Positions 23,201-33,055 of a stretch of DNA of 64,000 nt are shown in pieces. Numbering within the stretch: the stretch's first letter is position 1; each line of letters begins with the position of its first letter. A program made the translations under genes and the position numbers. Origin of the DNA: Escallonia rubra (lineage: Eukaryota > Streptophyta > Magnoliopsida > Escalloniales > Escalloniaceae); NCBI GenBank assembly GCA_033065855.1, contig JAVXUO010002044.1:62001-126000 (forward strand), read 5' to 3'. Under the pieces are notes generated by a model. The model had not been told where the DNA came from. It did not search any database and saw only the letters and a program-made list of their open reading frames with translations.

Positions 23201-26200
23201 CAACTCGGAGCCACCTCTTTTCTGATCAAGCAATAACCCCTCGCTCTCACTGGTGGATAACTTTTCCCATTCCTTGTACTCATCACTCAAGTTGAGTATG
23301 GTCAGAAAATATTGTGCAAGTTCTGATTCCCCAACCAGAGAGTCAGCAATAACTCCTACATTTGGACAAAAAGATGACATAGAATAGAAGTTAAGTTTTG
23401 GATTTATCATATATGGCATTACACCCATCTAAACTACGAATGAAGGAATAGAAGCACCTGGTACAGAAAATACCTGTTAAAGCTAGTTTGGAGCACATTT
23501 CCACGTCAAGAATCTCAGGAGGCAAAACACCAGGTGTATCCAAGACATAGACATTAGGATGGCTAGCAATCTGAAAGCCAAGCTAATAGAACGATGAGAA
23601 AAGAAAATTACAGGACACTCCAGAAAAGAGGGAAAAAGTACGTATGTTTCCAAAAACCATATGTAATGTTATCTTGGCTATTTGGAGAACCAGATGGAGT
23701 GACTGAAGCATTAGTATACAGAGACTAACTTCTGACGTTTCAATTTAGCTTCCCCACTAATAGGAAAAGAAAACATATGCTAATATCACACAGTTAATTG
23801 CCTCTGTTACAACTTCATTACTCTATACATGCAAAAGAAGGATTCATACCTTTAAGCTGCTGATATCTTTTGTCTCCCCTGGCTGTGGAGTCACTACTGC
23901 ATGCTTCAACCTTCCTTTCTCTTTAAGTCAATAAAGATCTCAATTTACTTGGTAGAATGAACCACATACAGAGAATTTGTTCTAAACTAAGCGTAAGAAA
24001 TTCACCAACAACCTTTAGGTTCTAAAGACCAAAAAGGGTAAACAAATGAATTTCTAGTAAGTGCATTTAAAAGATTGAAGTACCTGCAGCACTTGTCCTT
24101 CCAATCAGATGCAATGAGTTGGCTAAAGCTGACTTGCCAACATTTGGAATTCCTACTAACATTACCGTAGTGGTATGACTTGAATCATCTATCTTCCTTA
24201 ATTCTTTTACTCTGGCTCGCAGAAAGTTCAGGAACTAACATGATGGTAAGTCTAATCAATTGTGCTATATTAAATACGATTGATGGAATGAAAAACACAC
24301 ACACACAAACATTAAGTACGTAGATACATATAAATATCATGAGCACGAACTAAACAGAACGGCTTTTACTGCCTTTGCTGTAAGAAAAGATTCATAACCC
24401 TTCAAAAGTAAACTCAAGTTCGACAGAGAGTTAGATACATAAAATTGGATGACCTGTGATGGAAAAAAATTCATAGCAAATGAGAAACATAGCCAATGGA
24501 AAAACATGGCCGAATATTTCATTAGACCTGTGTAAATGAGGGTGTTTGCATGCCAGTGGAGATGTAAACCCTGCCAAAATATTAGCCATATCTTTTTTAC
24601 ATATTTTCTTTGGACAAACCTATTTTGAATGCTACAGAACAGGACAAAGAAGAATGTCTCTTTCTTATTCATAAATTCTTTTAGAAAAGAATCGTGCTAA
24701 TGCACTTCTTGTGGATGCACTACGCGTTTAGAGATACTCCAGGGTTACCTCCTTGATATTCTCTTTATTATGGGAATTGACTCCATAAGATATGCAGTTT
24801 TGTTCCTCACAATATTTCATCCATTCCTGAATAGAATGACATGTCGCAGAACTATATTGACATGAGTAGATAGCATGAAAAACATAGATGCAGATACATA
24901 AGTCTAGTGCATACTAATAACATGGAAGAACATAACTATTTAAAGGAAAAGAAAGTGTTGCACAATATGTGGCATATTGTATGTGTGCTAAGCATACACA
25001 CCATAATTTTGATTTAAGGATGAACTAAGAGATAGAAACAAGCCTGGCTCATTAATTTCGCTTCCATGTAACCGAACTTCATAATAGCATAAATTAACAC
25101 CTACAAGATCTTCAAGACCTTAGAAAACTGTTACGCCTTCTGAGAAGTGCAAGTATCTGTACTATCATTTTTGTCATACCATCTCATAGAAATATTTGTA
25201 AGGATTCCAAAACATATTTAGTTCTCCCTTTACTACATAGTAAACATTTTAAATCCCTAATAGATTTACTTTACTGGAGAAAAGAGATTTCCTTAATCCA
25301 TCAATTCTAAACAACTTGGGGAAATGACAGTTGAAAGCCAAATTTGGGGAATTCAATTATCAAAAATCTATAATTCATCCTTCTTAACCACCCGGACAAT
25401 CACAATAACGACATCTATCTAAAAAAGAATTAAACATTAAGTTTCTCCTGGGTGAGTCAGATTAAGAAAGACCGAATGCAACTCCAAAATGTATACCTAT
25501 CTAAGAAACAACTTTTAACCACTCTAAAATATAAAAAGATTTACTCATCAAAGAACTTAAGAAAAGTCCATCACCTTTAGTTGTGAGCGATTTGCAAGGT
25601 CCATCTTGTTTAGGACTATGATGCGATTCGAGGATGACGGAAGATTTTTCAGTAGCGCACACCTTGACGACCATGGAACCTGAAAATTTGAGACTTACTT
25701 TTAGGCAATGAACACAACAGCACCACAATCTATTGAATGTCAGAACTTCTGAAAAATGACTGGCCCACAAGCAATGGGAACAAAATTGTGGAACCATTCT
25801 CTAATCCTTGCTCAGTGACTAGGTCAACTTCTGGTGCCACTATATTCTTATATTTTCTACACTGGTCTTGTACACCTATTGGGTGGATACGGGGAAACAG
25901 AGGCATGCCCTCTGATTGATGTATATTACGTTTCACGAAGTTCGGTTCATGATGTATATTTGAACAAAATCTTCATCAATCACCCGATACAAACAAAACC
26001 CACTTCATGAAACGTAAATGATGGGCAATGAACTCCAAAGAGGGGTCAGCTAAGTCTGTCTGGCATTTCATCAAACACCTGGTCGGAAGTAATACTAAAA
26101 ACAAGCGAAGTGAGCAGTTGATACGCACCCTTGCATCTCTGACTTCAAGGACGATATCGACCAAAGGGATTCGCTCCGTGATGGCGCGAGAGGTGGCGGC

Positions 26201-26296
26201 CATGTGAGGAGTGTACCACCAACTGGAGCTTTTGCTTTCCGCCGCTTTCTTAACTGCATTACCTAACTTTTGAACTAAAGTAGCCGTTGCCCCCAT
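17244..26296 (-). CDS. SIN2: Mitochondrial DAR GTPase 2-like (SIN2 type), 8 exons
   Basis: Exons on the minus strand: 26129-26296, 25575-25679, 24749-24826, 24084-24234, 23850-23920, 23474-23570, 23159-23355, 17244-17495. All introns are GT-AG and the phases join to 1119 nt, 372 residues plus stop, near the length of Arabidopsis At2g41670. GTPase motifs occur in circularly permuted order, the mark of the YlqF/DAR group: G4 NKMD at about 80-83, G1 GIPNVGKS at 145-152, G3 DTPG at 202-205. The N-terminus contains a DIVLEVRDAR block. Family members act in organellar ribosome biogenesis; the Arabidopsis gene SHORT INTEGUMENTS 2 is mitochondrial and needed for integument growth. Intron 7 (17496-23158, 5.66 kb) is swollen by a tandem duplication and an hAT-like element. 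A junction shared by exon 7 and the distant exon 8 is supported by phase and by the continuous C-terminal domain. The start is the ATG at 26296. Confidence 0.92.
17496..19856. other. 3' part of SIN2 intron 7
   Basis: No gene seen. It contains scattered purine-rich patches (around 19640-19790, many GGAAGAAG and GAGAGA phrases) and two similar phrases TTGTACACATGCTT at about 19217 and 19242. Nothing convincing as coding or as a defined transposon. Confidence 0.4.
19857..21345. repeat. Tandem duplication of a ~220-bp unit, second copy split by an insertion
   Basis: Copy 1 spans about 19857-20077. Copy 2 starts at about 20078, is interrupted at 20141 by the hAT-like element, and resumes at 21197 to about 21345. 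The copies share long identical phrases (ACTTTTGATTAAAGACATC; GAACTCGGCTTTTATATATT) with a few substitutions. Copy 1 therefore records the unoccupied target site. Confidence 0.88.
20142..21196. mobile_element. hAT-like non-autonomous element, 1055 bp
   Basis: Ends are inverted: CTAGGTAGCACGGACACTG on the left, and CTAGGAAGCACGGACACC when the right end is reverse-complemented. The 8-bp duplication AAGTATGG is exact (20134-20141 and 21197-21204). The uninterrupted copy of the duplication confirms the empty site. An 8-bp duplication fits the hAT superfamily. Subterminal regions carry clustered GACACCG / CGGTGTCC motifs on both sides, possible transposase binding sites. There is no transposase. 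The interior has an AT microsatellite (20252-20292), A-rich runs and a GC-rich segment at about 20735-20935. Confidence 0.85.
21346..23158. other. 5' part of SIN2 intron 7
   Basis: AT-rich intronic sequence without a recognised gene or element. A CT microsatellite lies at about 22900-22922. The short ORFs have no recognisable content. Confidence 0.45.
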
Positions 26297-26964
26297 TGTC
26301 CTGGAAAAACGGTTCTATCCGCAGGTACTTGAACTTTACCACTGCCCACTAAAGCCAATGCTTTTCCCTTGTACCTTTTCTTTTTTCTTCTTTGTCCCCC
26401 CGTTTACATTGTTACCTTATGCGGTCCTCATATGACCCCAACCCCACCACCCCCCCCCCCCCCCCCCCCCCCCCCACCACCAATAATTAGAATAATATGT
26501 CCCCCAAATATAGATTAGTATATTGATTAGGTAGAGTTTTAGAATAATTAGAATTAGTTTTTAAATTAATTTTTTCTTCTAAATCAAAAGTATTATTTTC
26601 GTTTTTTATATATATATGAGTTTTTACATTCATATTAAAGAGTAGTTTTGAAGATACTATAGTCAATATTAAGTCCTATTAAGTTAATATAATGATAAAG
26701 TAGAGTTTTGGAATGATTAGAATTATTATTTAAATTTTAAGGAGATAATTGTCAAAAAGAAATCTTAATAGATTAGTATATTGATTAGGTAGAATTTTTG
26801 AATGATTAGAATTAGTTTTTAAATTAAATAAGACTTACCAATATAGAAGATAATTAATCTTAAAATAAGGATTTGATGATGTGTCATATAAAGTAGCGAT
26901 GATGTGTCGAGCAAAAAAGTTATTAATGTCTTTCTCGCTTCGCTTATTATATATTATATAGATA
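26297..26964. other. Upstream region of SIN2 with poly-C and AT-rich direct repeats
   Basis: Holds the probable SIN2 promoter nearest 26297, a 26-C run at 26450-26475, and three imperfect copies of a phrase like GTAGAGTTTTGGAATGATTAGAATTA (around 26530, 26700, 26788). No coding frame. A SIN2 TATA box could not be chosen. Confidence 0.45.
26450..26475. repeat. Homopolymer C run (26 bp)
   Basis: Uninterrupted C tract about 155 bp upstream of the SIN2 start codon. Length uncertain for technical reasons. Confidence 0.85.
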
Positions 26965-27959
26965 TAGATTGGGCTAGATCCTACAGTGCTACATTTCATC
27001 AACTTTGAGCTCTGTGGGCATAAACCAAACAACCCACTTTCAAACAAATAATCAAAACCGCCACATAAGGGAAGATAATGCAAATTCACTACCGCACTGT
27101 CCCACTACAGGCCTTTTTGCCGCATATATGGCCCAAAACTTACCTCCATCAAACACTGCAACCTCATCCCTCTCTAACAACCCCCCCCAACACTTGTACC
27201 ATAAATCTTTGGGTTAATTACTCACGGCACCTCTGAGGTTTACCCTAAATTACACACGGACTCCACTATCTTTGAAAATTACACTCCGCCCTAAAAAATC
27301 TAGATTTCTTTGACGGGGTTAACGGTTGGTCATAAAAAGACGTTTCTGCCCTCATATATAACTACACAGTGTCTCTTGGGTTTTGGAGGGAAATCAAGAG
27401 TTCTGGCTCTTGGGTTACAGACTTCGAGAGAGAAGAGAGAGGGAAGTTGGTACAGAGGGAAAAACAGGATCAAAATCGTTCCCATTTCTTGAAGGCTGCG
27501 AAATCGAACCCAGCGCGAAGACGACGACAACGGCAGCCCCGAACGGTGGTACTTAAGTGAAGATCGTGGACGGTTGTGCAAACACGAAGGTATGTTTTCA
27601 TACCCTTTTCATCTGATCGGAATCATTTCGTCTAGTTTCTTCGTTTTTTTGAAACTGTTATGTATGATTTTTAACAACGAAGCCCTAATTTAAGTCTTTG
27701 TTATGTTTAATCATATGCCTGTTGAGTCTCTGCTGTATCTAATCATGGGCATGTTGAGTGTATGGTCATTGCATGTTGAGTGCATGGTTTTTGCATGTTA
27801 AGTGTATGGTTACTGTATGTTTAGTATATGATTATTGCATGTTCTATGATTATTGCATGTTATATGATTATTAGTAGAAAACCCTAACTAGAGCCCTACT
27901 TAGAGCCCTAATCGAAAACCCTAAACCGAAATCCCAAAATTGAAGCCATAATCGAAAGC

Positions 27960-28740
27960 CCTAAATTGAAACCCCAATTGAAAAGTCAATTGAAACCCTA
28001 ATTGACTATTTAATCAAATTGAATCCCTAATCGACACTGAAATTAAAGCCCTAATTCAATTTCATTTTCGAAACCCCAATTGACAATTCAATTGAAACCC
28101 TAATTGACTACTTAATCAAATTAAATCCCTAATCGACACTGAAATTGAAGCCCTAATTCAATTTCGTTGTCGAAACCCCAGTTGACAACTCAATTGAAAC
28201 CCTAATTGACTACTTAATCAAATTAAATCCCTAATCGACTCTGAAATTGAACTAAAATTCAATTTCCCTAAACCAAAACCCCAATTGACAACTCAATTGA
28301 AACCTTAATTGACTACTTAATCAAATTAAATTCCTAATCGACATTGAAATTGAAGCCCTAATTCAATTTCGTTGTCGAAACCCCAATTGACAACTCAATT
28401 TAAACCCTAATTGACTACTTAATCAAATTGAATCCCTAATCGACACTGAAATTGAAGCCCTAATTCAATTTCGTTTTCGAAACCCCAATTGATAACTCAA
28501 TTGAAACCCTAATTGACTACTTAATCAAATTGAATCCCTAATCGACACTGAAATTGAAGCCCTAATTCTATTCATTTTCGAAATCCCAATTGACAACTCA
28601 ATTGAAACCCTAATTGACTACTTAATCAAATTAAAGTCCTAATCGACACTGAAATTGAAGCCCTAATTCAATTTCATTTTCGAAACCCCAATTGACAACT
28701 CAATTGAAACCCTAATTGACTACTTAGTCAACTTGCCCAA
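27960..28740. repeat. Minisatellite, about 102-bp unit, 8 copies, telobox-rich
   Basis: The phrase TCAATTGAAACCCTAATTGA recurs about every 102 bp (near 27985, 28089, 28190, 28294, 28394, 28497, 28598, 28699) with small changes. Units also contain AAGCCCTAATTCAATTTCG and AATCCCTAATCGACACTGA. AAACCCTAA matches the plant telobox, so the array presents many teloboxes. It sits between the left inverted repeat and the transposase gene. Confidence 0.88.
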
Positions 28741-28942
28741 TTAAGAACTTAAATTAAAGCCCTAATTGACACCTAAATGGAAACCCTAATAGATAACTAA
28801 TTAACATACCTAATTGACAGCTTCGTTAAAGCCCTAATTGATAAATAAAATAATATTATTTCAAATTGGCAAGTGAATTACAGCCTTGTTTGACAGCTTA
28901 ATTGACATCCAAGTTAACTCTCTTTGTATGTACATTACAGAA

Positions 28943-31530
28943 ATGCATACCCTGCTGGTCCACTACTATAACACAGCCAGACAGATACAATTACATGGAC
29001 TTGCTAAGTGATGCAACTGAGCTATGTTTGAAAGACCTCCCCCCTAGGTTAGGTTTATGCATTGACATGTACTTCATGTTGCCTGGAACTCAGGTCAAGA
29101 CTGAAATAAATTCTGATAAGGCTTTAGTGGACATGTTTGCACTATATGAGAACTCTAAGGATATACATGTCTACTTAGAGACTGATAGGGCTGAACCTGG
29201 GGCAGTTTGTTATCCAGAACCAAGTAGTCAAGCAGCTAGAAAAAGAGGACTTGAATGAAGTAGAAGAAAGTGAAAGGGACAGCAGTGATGAAGAAGAAGA
29301 AAGTGAGGGGGAAATACATTTGTCCAGTGATGATTCTGAGGACTTTGATTGGCAAGGAGTAGGAGTGAGTGAGAGTGATGAAGAGTCAGGGACTAATGAT
29401 GAAGACATTGAGACAGACGATGATAAGCCAAGTGATGAAAAGTTGTCAGAATGTGATGATGATGATACAACCCCCTTGTACAACAGTGATGAGAATGTAG
29501 ATGTGGCAACAATAAATGTAGACATATTTATGAGTGGGAAGTTGTTTCAACACAAGGAAGAGGAAAAAATTGAACTGCATCAGGGTTTATTGTTTGAAGA
29601 TGTAGATCATTTTAGGGCAACTTTGAAGGACTATACCATTGAGAATGGGTTTAAACTGGTGAGAGACAAGAATGAGAAGACAAGGGTGGTTGCTCATTGT
29701 GGCAGCCCTGGATGTGCCTGGGGAATACGTGCAACCAGTATCCCTGATGGCACAACATATAAAATTAAAAAGTGTGGCCCTGAACACACTTGTGTAATGA
29801 CCACTACTAACAAAGAAGCCAATTCCACTTGGATCTCAGAGAAGCTGTTTAAATACATTAGGGGAAATCCTGACATCAGTTTGGGTGGTCTGCAAGAATT
29901 GTTGGCTGAGAAGTTTGGTGTAGAGGCCCATAGAATGCAGCTCTATAGGGCCAAAAGGAAGGCACTAGAAAAAATAGAGGGGTCTCATGCTGAGTCATAC
30001 AAGAAGTTATGGAGGTATGGGCATGAAGTGATGAGGACTAACCCTGGTAGCTTGTTCAAGCTTGAAACTCAGAAGGTTAGTCCTAACTTGGATTTGCCTC
30101 ACTTCCATAGGCTCTTCTTCTCATTTACAGCTATCCAAGATGGCTTTAGACATGTTTGTAGGCCCTTTCTTGCAGTTGATGGATGTCAACTCAATGGGCC
30201 TTTTGGAGGTGTGTTATTGGCTGCTGTGGGTCTTGATGGGAATAATGGGTTGTTCCATGTGGCTTTTGCTGTGGTTGAGAGTGAGAACACACAGAGCTAG
30301 AGGTTTTTTCTACATCATTTATTCAGCATAATTGGGGATGGTTATTAGGCTAAGCCATGGGTATTTATGTCTGATGGCCAAAAGGGTATTGAGAATGCCT
30401 TAGCTGAGATCATACCACAGGCAAGTCACAGGAGGTGCTGCAGGCATCTCTATTGTAACTTCAAGGCTAAGTACCCTGGCATCAAGTTGAAAGCATATTT
30501 CTGGGCTGCTATGAAGGCATATAATGTTGATGACTTTAACCTTGCCATAGGTCAAATGAAGGACTGCTCACCAGAAGCAGCTGAGTGGTTGAGTGGGCAT
30601 AGGTTAGAGAGTTGGGCTAGGCACACTTTTGACCATGCTGTTAAGAATGAGCATGTAACTAGCAACATTGTTGAGTCCTTCAATAATTGGCTAGGGAACT
30701 TGAGAGAAAAACATGTGCTATCTTTGGTTGATACTATTAGAACTAGGTTGATGTCCAAGGTGCATGAAAGGTTTGAAAATGCTGCCTCTTGGGATGGTAA
30801 GGTAGCTCCTAAGATTGTGAAAAAATACAACCAAGCCATTCCTCAGTCTAGGCATTGTAACATAGTGATGTGTGCTGGGGGTACATAATTTGAGGTGGTT
30901 GATCTTGGGAAGGTGCATATGGTTGATCTTTAAAGGAGGAGTTGTTGCTGTAGGGTTTGGAATATAACTGGCATACCTTTCAAGCATGCAGCAGCATGCA
31001 TCAATACTAGGAGAATGGAAGTATTAGATTTTGTGGATGTATGCTACAGCAGGGACACATACTTGAAGACCTATGGTGGGGTCATGCACCCAGTGCATGA
31101 TGAGTCCCAATGGCAACCTGCTCCAGGGGATCCCTTGCAACCTCCACCATTAAGAAGGTTGTCAGGAAGGCTAAGAGAAGAGAGGAAAAGGGCTGCTGAT
31201 GAACCTGCTAGGGAAGGCAAGAGGTCATGCACCATAAAATGTGCAATTTGTAAGGAAATTGGGCACAACAAAAAGACCTGTCAGAGGGCACCTGTGAGAG
31301 GCATTAGTAGGGGCATTGCTGCAGTTGGTGGCAGCCAAGCTGGTGGCAGCCAAACTGGAGGCAATCAAGTGGGAGGCAGTCAAGTTAGCATGAATTTGGA
31401 TGTAAGTATACTAACTGTGGTTTTGATTTTGGTTTACTGTGATTTAGTTTACTTTTGACTAAATGTAGTTTTGAATTTTTGAACAGGGAGGACCTGCTGT
31501 GGGGGTTCCTAGTCAAGGAACCATGCCTTA
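28943..31530 (+). pseudogene. mudrA-like MULE transposase (stops and frameshifts)
   Basis: The N-terminus begins MHTLLVHYYN. Reading shifts frame to DLLSDATELCLKDLPP and shifts again near 29160-29215 into a long open frame (to 30300). That frame has a strongly acidic stretch, then the MuDR DNA-binding region (LLFEDVDHFRATLKDYTIENGF ... CAWGIRAT, shown only in part). MULE catalytic motifs follow in order: AVDGCQLNG (first Asp, near 30175), MSDGQKGIENA (second Asp, 30367) and NIVESFNNW (30664). The SWIM finger CCCRVWNITGIPFKHAAACI (about 30945) has Phe where the third metal ligand Cys is expected. A CCHC knuckle CAICKEIGHNKKTC and a GGSQ-type repeat end the protein, then a GT-AG intron (31400-31486) leads to a short last exon. 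In-frame stops lie at 30298, near 30346, 30886 and 30931. Confidence 0.88.
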
Positions 31531-32296
31531 GCTGCTGCTAGTGTGCAGCATTTTGTGTACATACATGGTGAAGATTCATTTTGTGAAGATCATTTTGTGA
31601 AGATTACAGAAACTGTGCAGATTCTTTTTGTGAAGCTTATTGAAGACTTTGAAAATGGTGTTGATTGCTGTGACTGAAGACAAATTTTTGAAGTTAAAGT
31701 CATAGTGGGAATAGGTTAACTGTAGGTTACAGTTAGGTTGACTACAATATTCAAATTGTAAACTTTAGGTTTTAGTCAACAGTAATGCTTTTAATCATGT
31801 TTGTCAACATTTGGATGATGTAAAGTCTATTTGCACAATGTTAACATTTGGATGATGAATGATGAATGATGAATGGTGTTCTTATTGAGCTAATGTGTAC
31901 TCAGTTTCAGTATGTTGCTTAGTTTTGAGATCTTACTTATTTGCAAAGAATGTGAAGTGGGTTAGAAGCATTGGTTGGGGCAGGTTGTGCTTGTACTTTT
32001 GAGCATGTTGGTAGTTATGTTGTGGACTTTGTTTGTGCTTGTGCTCTTTATGCAATGTGCACAAACCACAAGCCCCCTTAAGAAGGCATAGATACTCCAT
32101 TTGCTTAGAAAATAGATAACCAACCTCTTCATTTGCCTAGAAAATATATAACCAACATGTTCATTTCCCTAGAAAATTTCATTGTAGCCATAGATACTTC
32201 ATTCAAATATCATTACATGAACCCTAGAAAATTCGAGAGTACCATTTCTCTCTTAAGACTACATTGGTTGCATTACATAACCATACACCACATTCC

Positions 32297-32719
32297 TTAT
32301 TTGTTAATGACAAAAACTATCATCAACGTACACATCCATGAGGAAATTAAAGAACTAATAACCAACATCTTCAACATTGCTTGATTAGACTCAATTAGCT
32401 GTAATTTTTTACTCCTTACAGCTTCATTTGCCTCAAGCAAGTGCATCCTTGATTCTTCATTGGTTTCATGCCTTTGAATTTCTTCATAAACATCAGGTGA
32501 ACAGATGACTGACCTTCCACTTGGTTTCAATGTTGCTCTATCAGGATTGCACCAACTAAACATGTTACAACCACCACTTGCACAAGTGAAGAACAACTTC
32601 CCCTTGCTTGGCTTCTCATCAGATTCAACAATTTTAAGATTTGCTCTCTTTCTACACCAGCAACTTATGTAGTTAAACCTTAGATCCAACCATTCCTCAC
32701 TATTTTCTGACCTTGACAT
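32297..32719 (-). CDS. GRF-type zinc finger protein with C-terminal membrane segment, inside the MULE
   Basis: An intact 140-residue ORF, convergent with the transposase and starting about 340 bp inside the right inverted repeat. The ATG at 32719 is the first in the frame. Residues about 16-56 read CWCRKRANLKIVES...KLFFTC...CNMFSWCN, the pattern of the GRF zinc finger (CxC, then C, C and a Trp). A helical, charged stretch follows (EEIQRHETNEESRM...EANEAVRS), a likely coiled coil. It ends in a hydrophobic segment, MLVISSLISSWMCTLMIVFV. GRF fingers bind single-stranded or structured nucleic acid in other proteins. Plants have many short GRF proteins of unknown role (At4g04775-like). Position matches mudrB of maize MuDR, but the sequence is unrelated as far as I can tell. 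That it helps transposition is inference; a captured host gene is the alternative. Confidence 0.75.
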   Translation of the reverse strand: MSRSENSEEWLDLRFNYISCWCRKRANLKIVESDEKPSKGKLFFTCASGGCNMFSWCNPDRATLKPSGRSVICSPDVYEEIQRHETNEESRMHLLEANEAVRSKKLQLIESNQAMLKMLVISSLISSWMCTLMIVFVINK

Positions 32720-33055
32720 TTTTTGGTTAGAAGGGAAAGAATGAAGTGAAGGAAGAAAGGGAGGAAGAATGAGAAAGAAATGGGTCTGCAGAAGAGAAAG
32801 AGAATGAAGAAGAAGAAGAAAAACCCTAAAGGACAAGATGGGTTTTATTCAAGAAAGGGAGGGCAGTTTGGGGATGAAAAATCCAAAAAGTAAGGTGTCA
32901 GAGAATCTTTAGACGGAGTTAGGGTCTCCGTCAATTTTGTGGGGCTCCGTGAAATGCGGGTACAAACCTGGGGGATCGGAGTGTAATTTTCATAAGATAG
33001 GGGGGTCTGTGTGTAATTTAGGGTAAACTTCAGGGGTGCCGTGAGTAATTAACCC

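Larger units (their letters stand above)
27211..33055 (+). mobile_element. Complete Mutator-like element (MULE), 5845 bp, two genes
   Basis: Terminal inverted repeats of more than 50 bp with about 90 percent identity start GGGTTAATTACTCACGGCAC and end with its complement. They are flanked by an exact 9-bp duplication TAAATCTTT at 27202-27210 and 33056-33064. The interior holds, left to right, a minisatellite leader (27960-28740), a mudrA-like transposase pseudogene (28943-31530, +) and a convergent intact ORF with a GRF-type zinc finger (32297-32719, -). The arrangement recalls maize MuDR, which also has two convergent genes starting near its two inverted repeats. The clean duplication argues for a fairly recent insertion. 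The transposase now has stops, so the copy cannot move by itself. Confidence 0.93.

Noticed and set aside
27880-28840. Interstitial telomere array
   Set aside because: CCCTAA motifs are frequent, but they sit in 102-bp units with much other sequence, so this is a telobox-rich minisatellite and not a (CCCTAAA)n tract.
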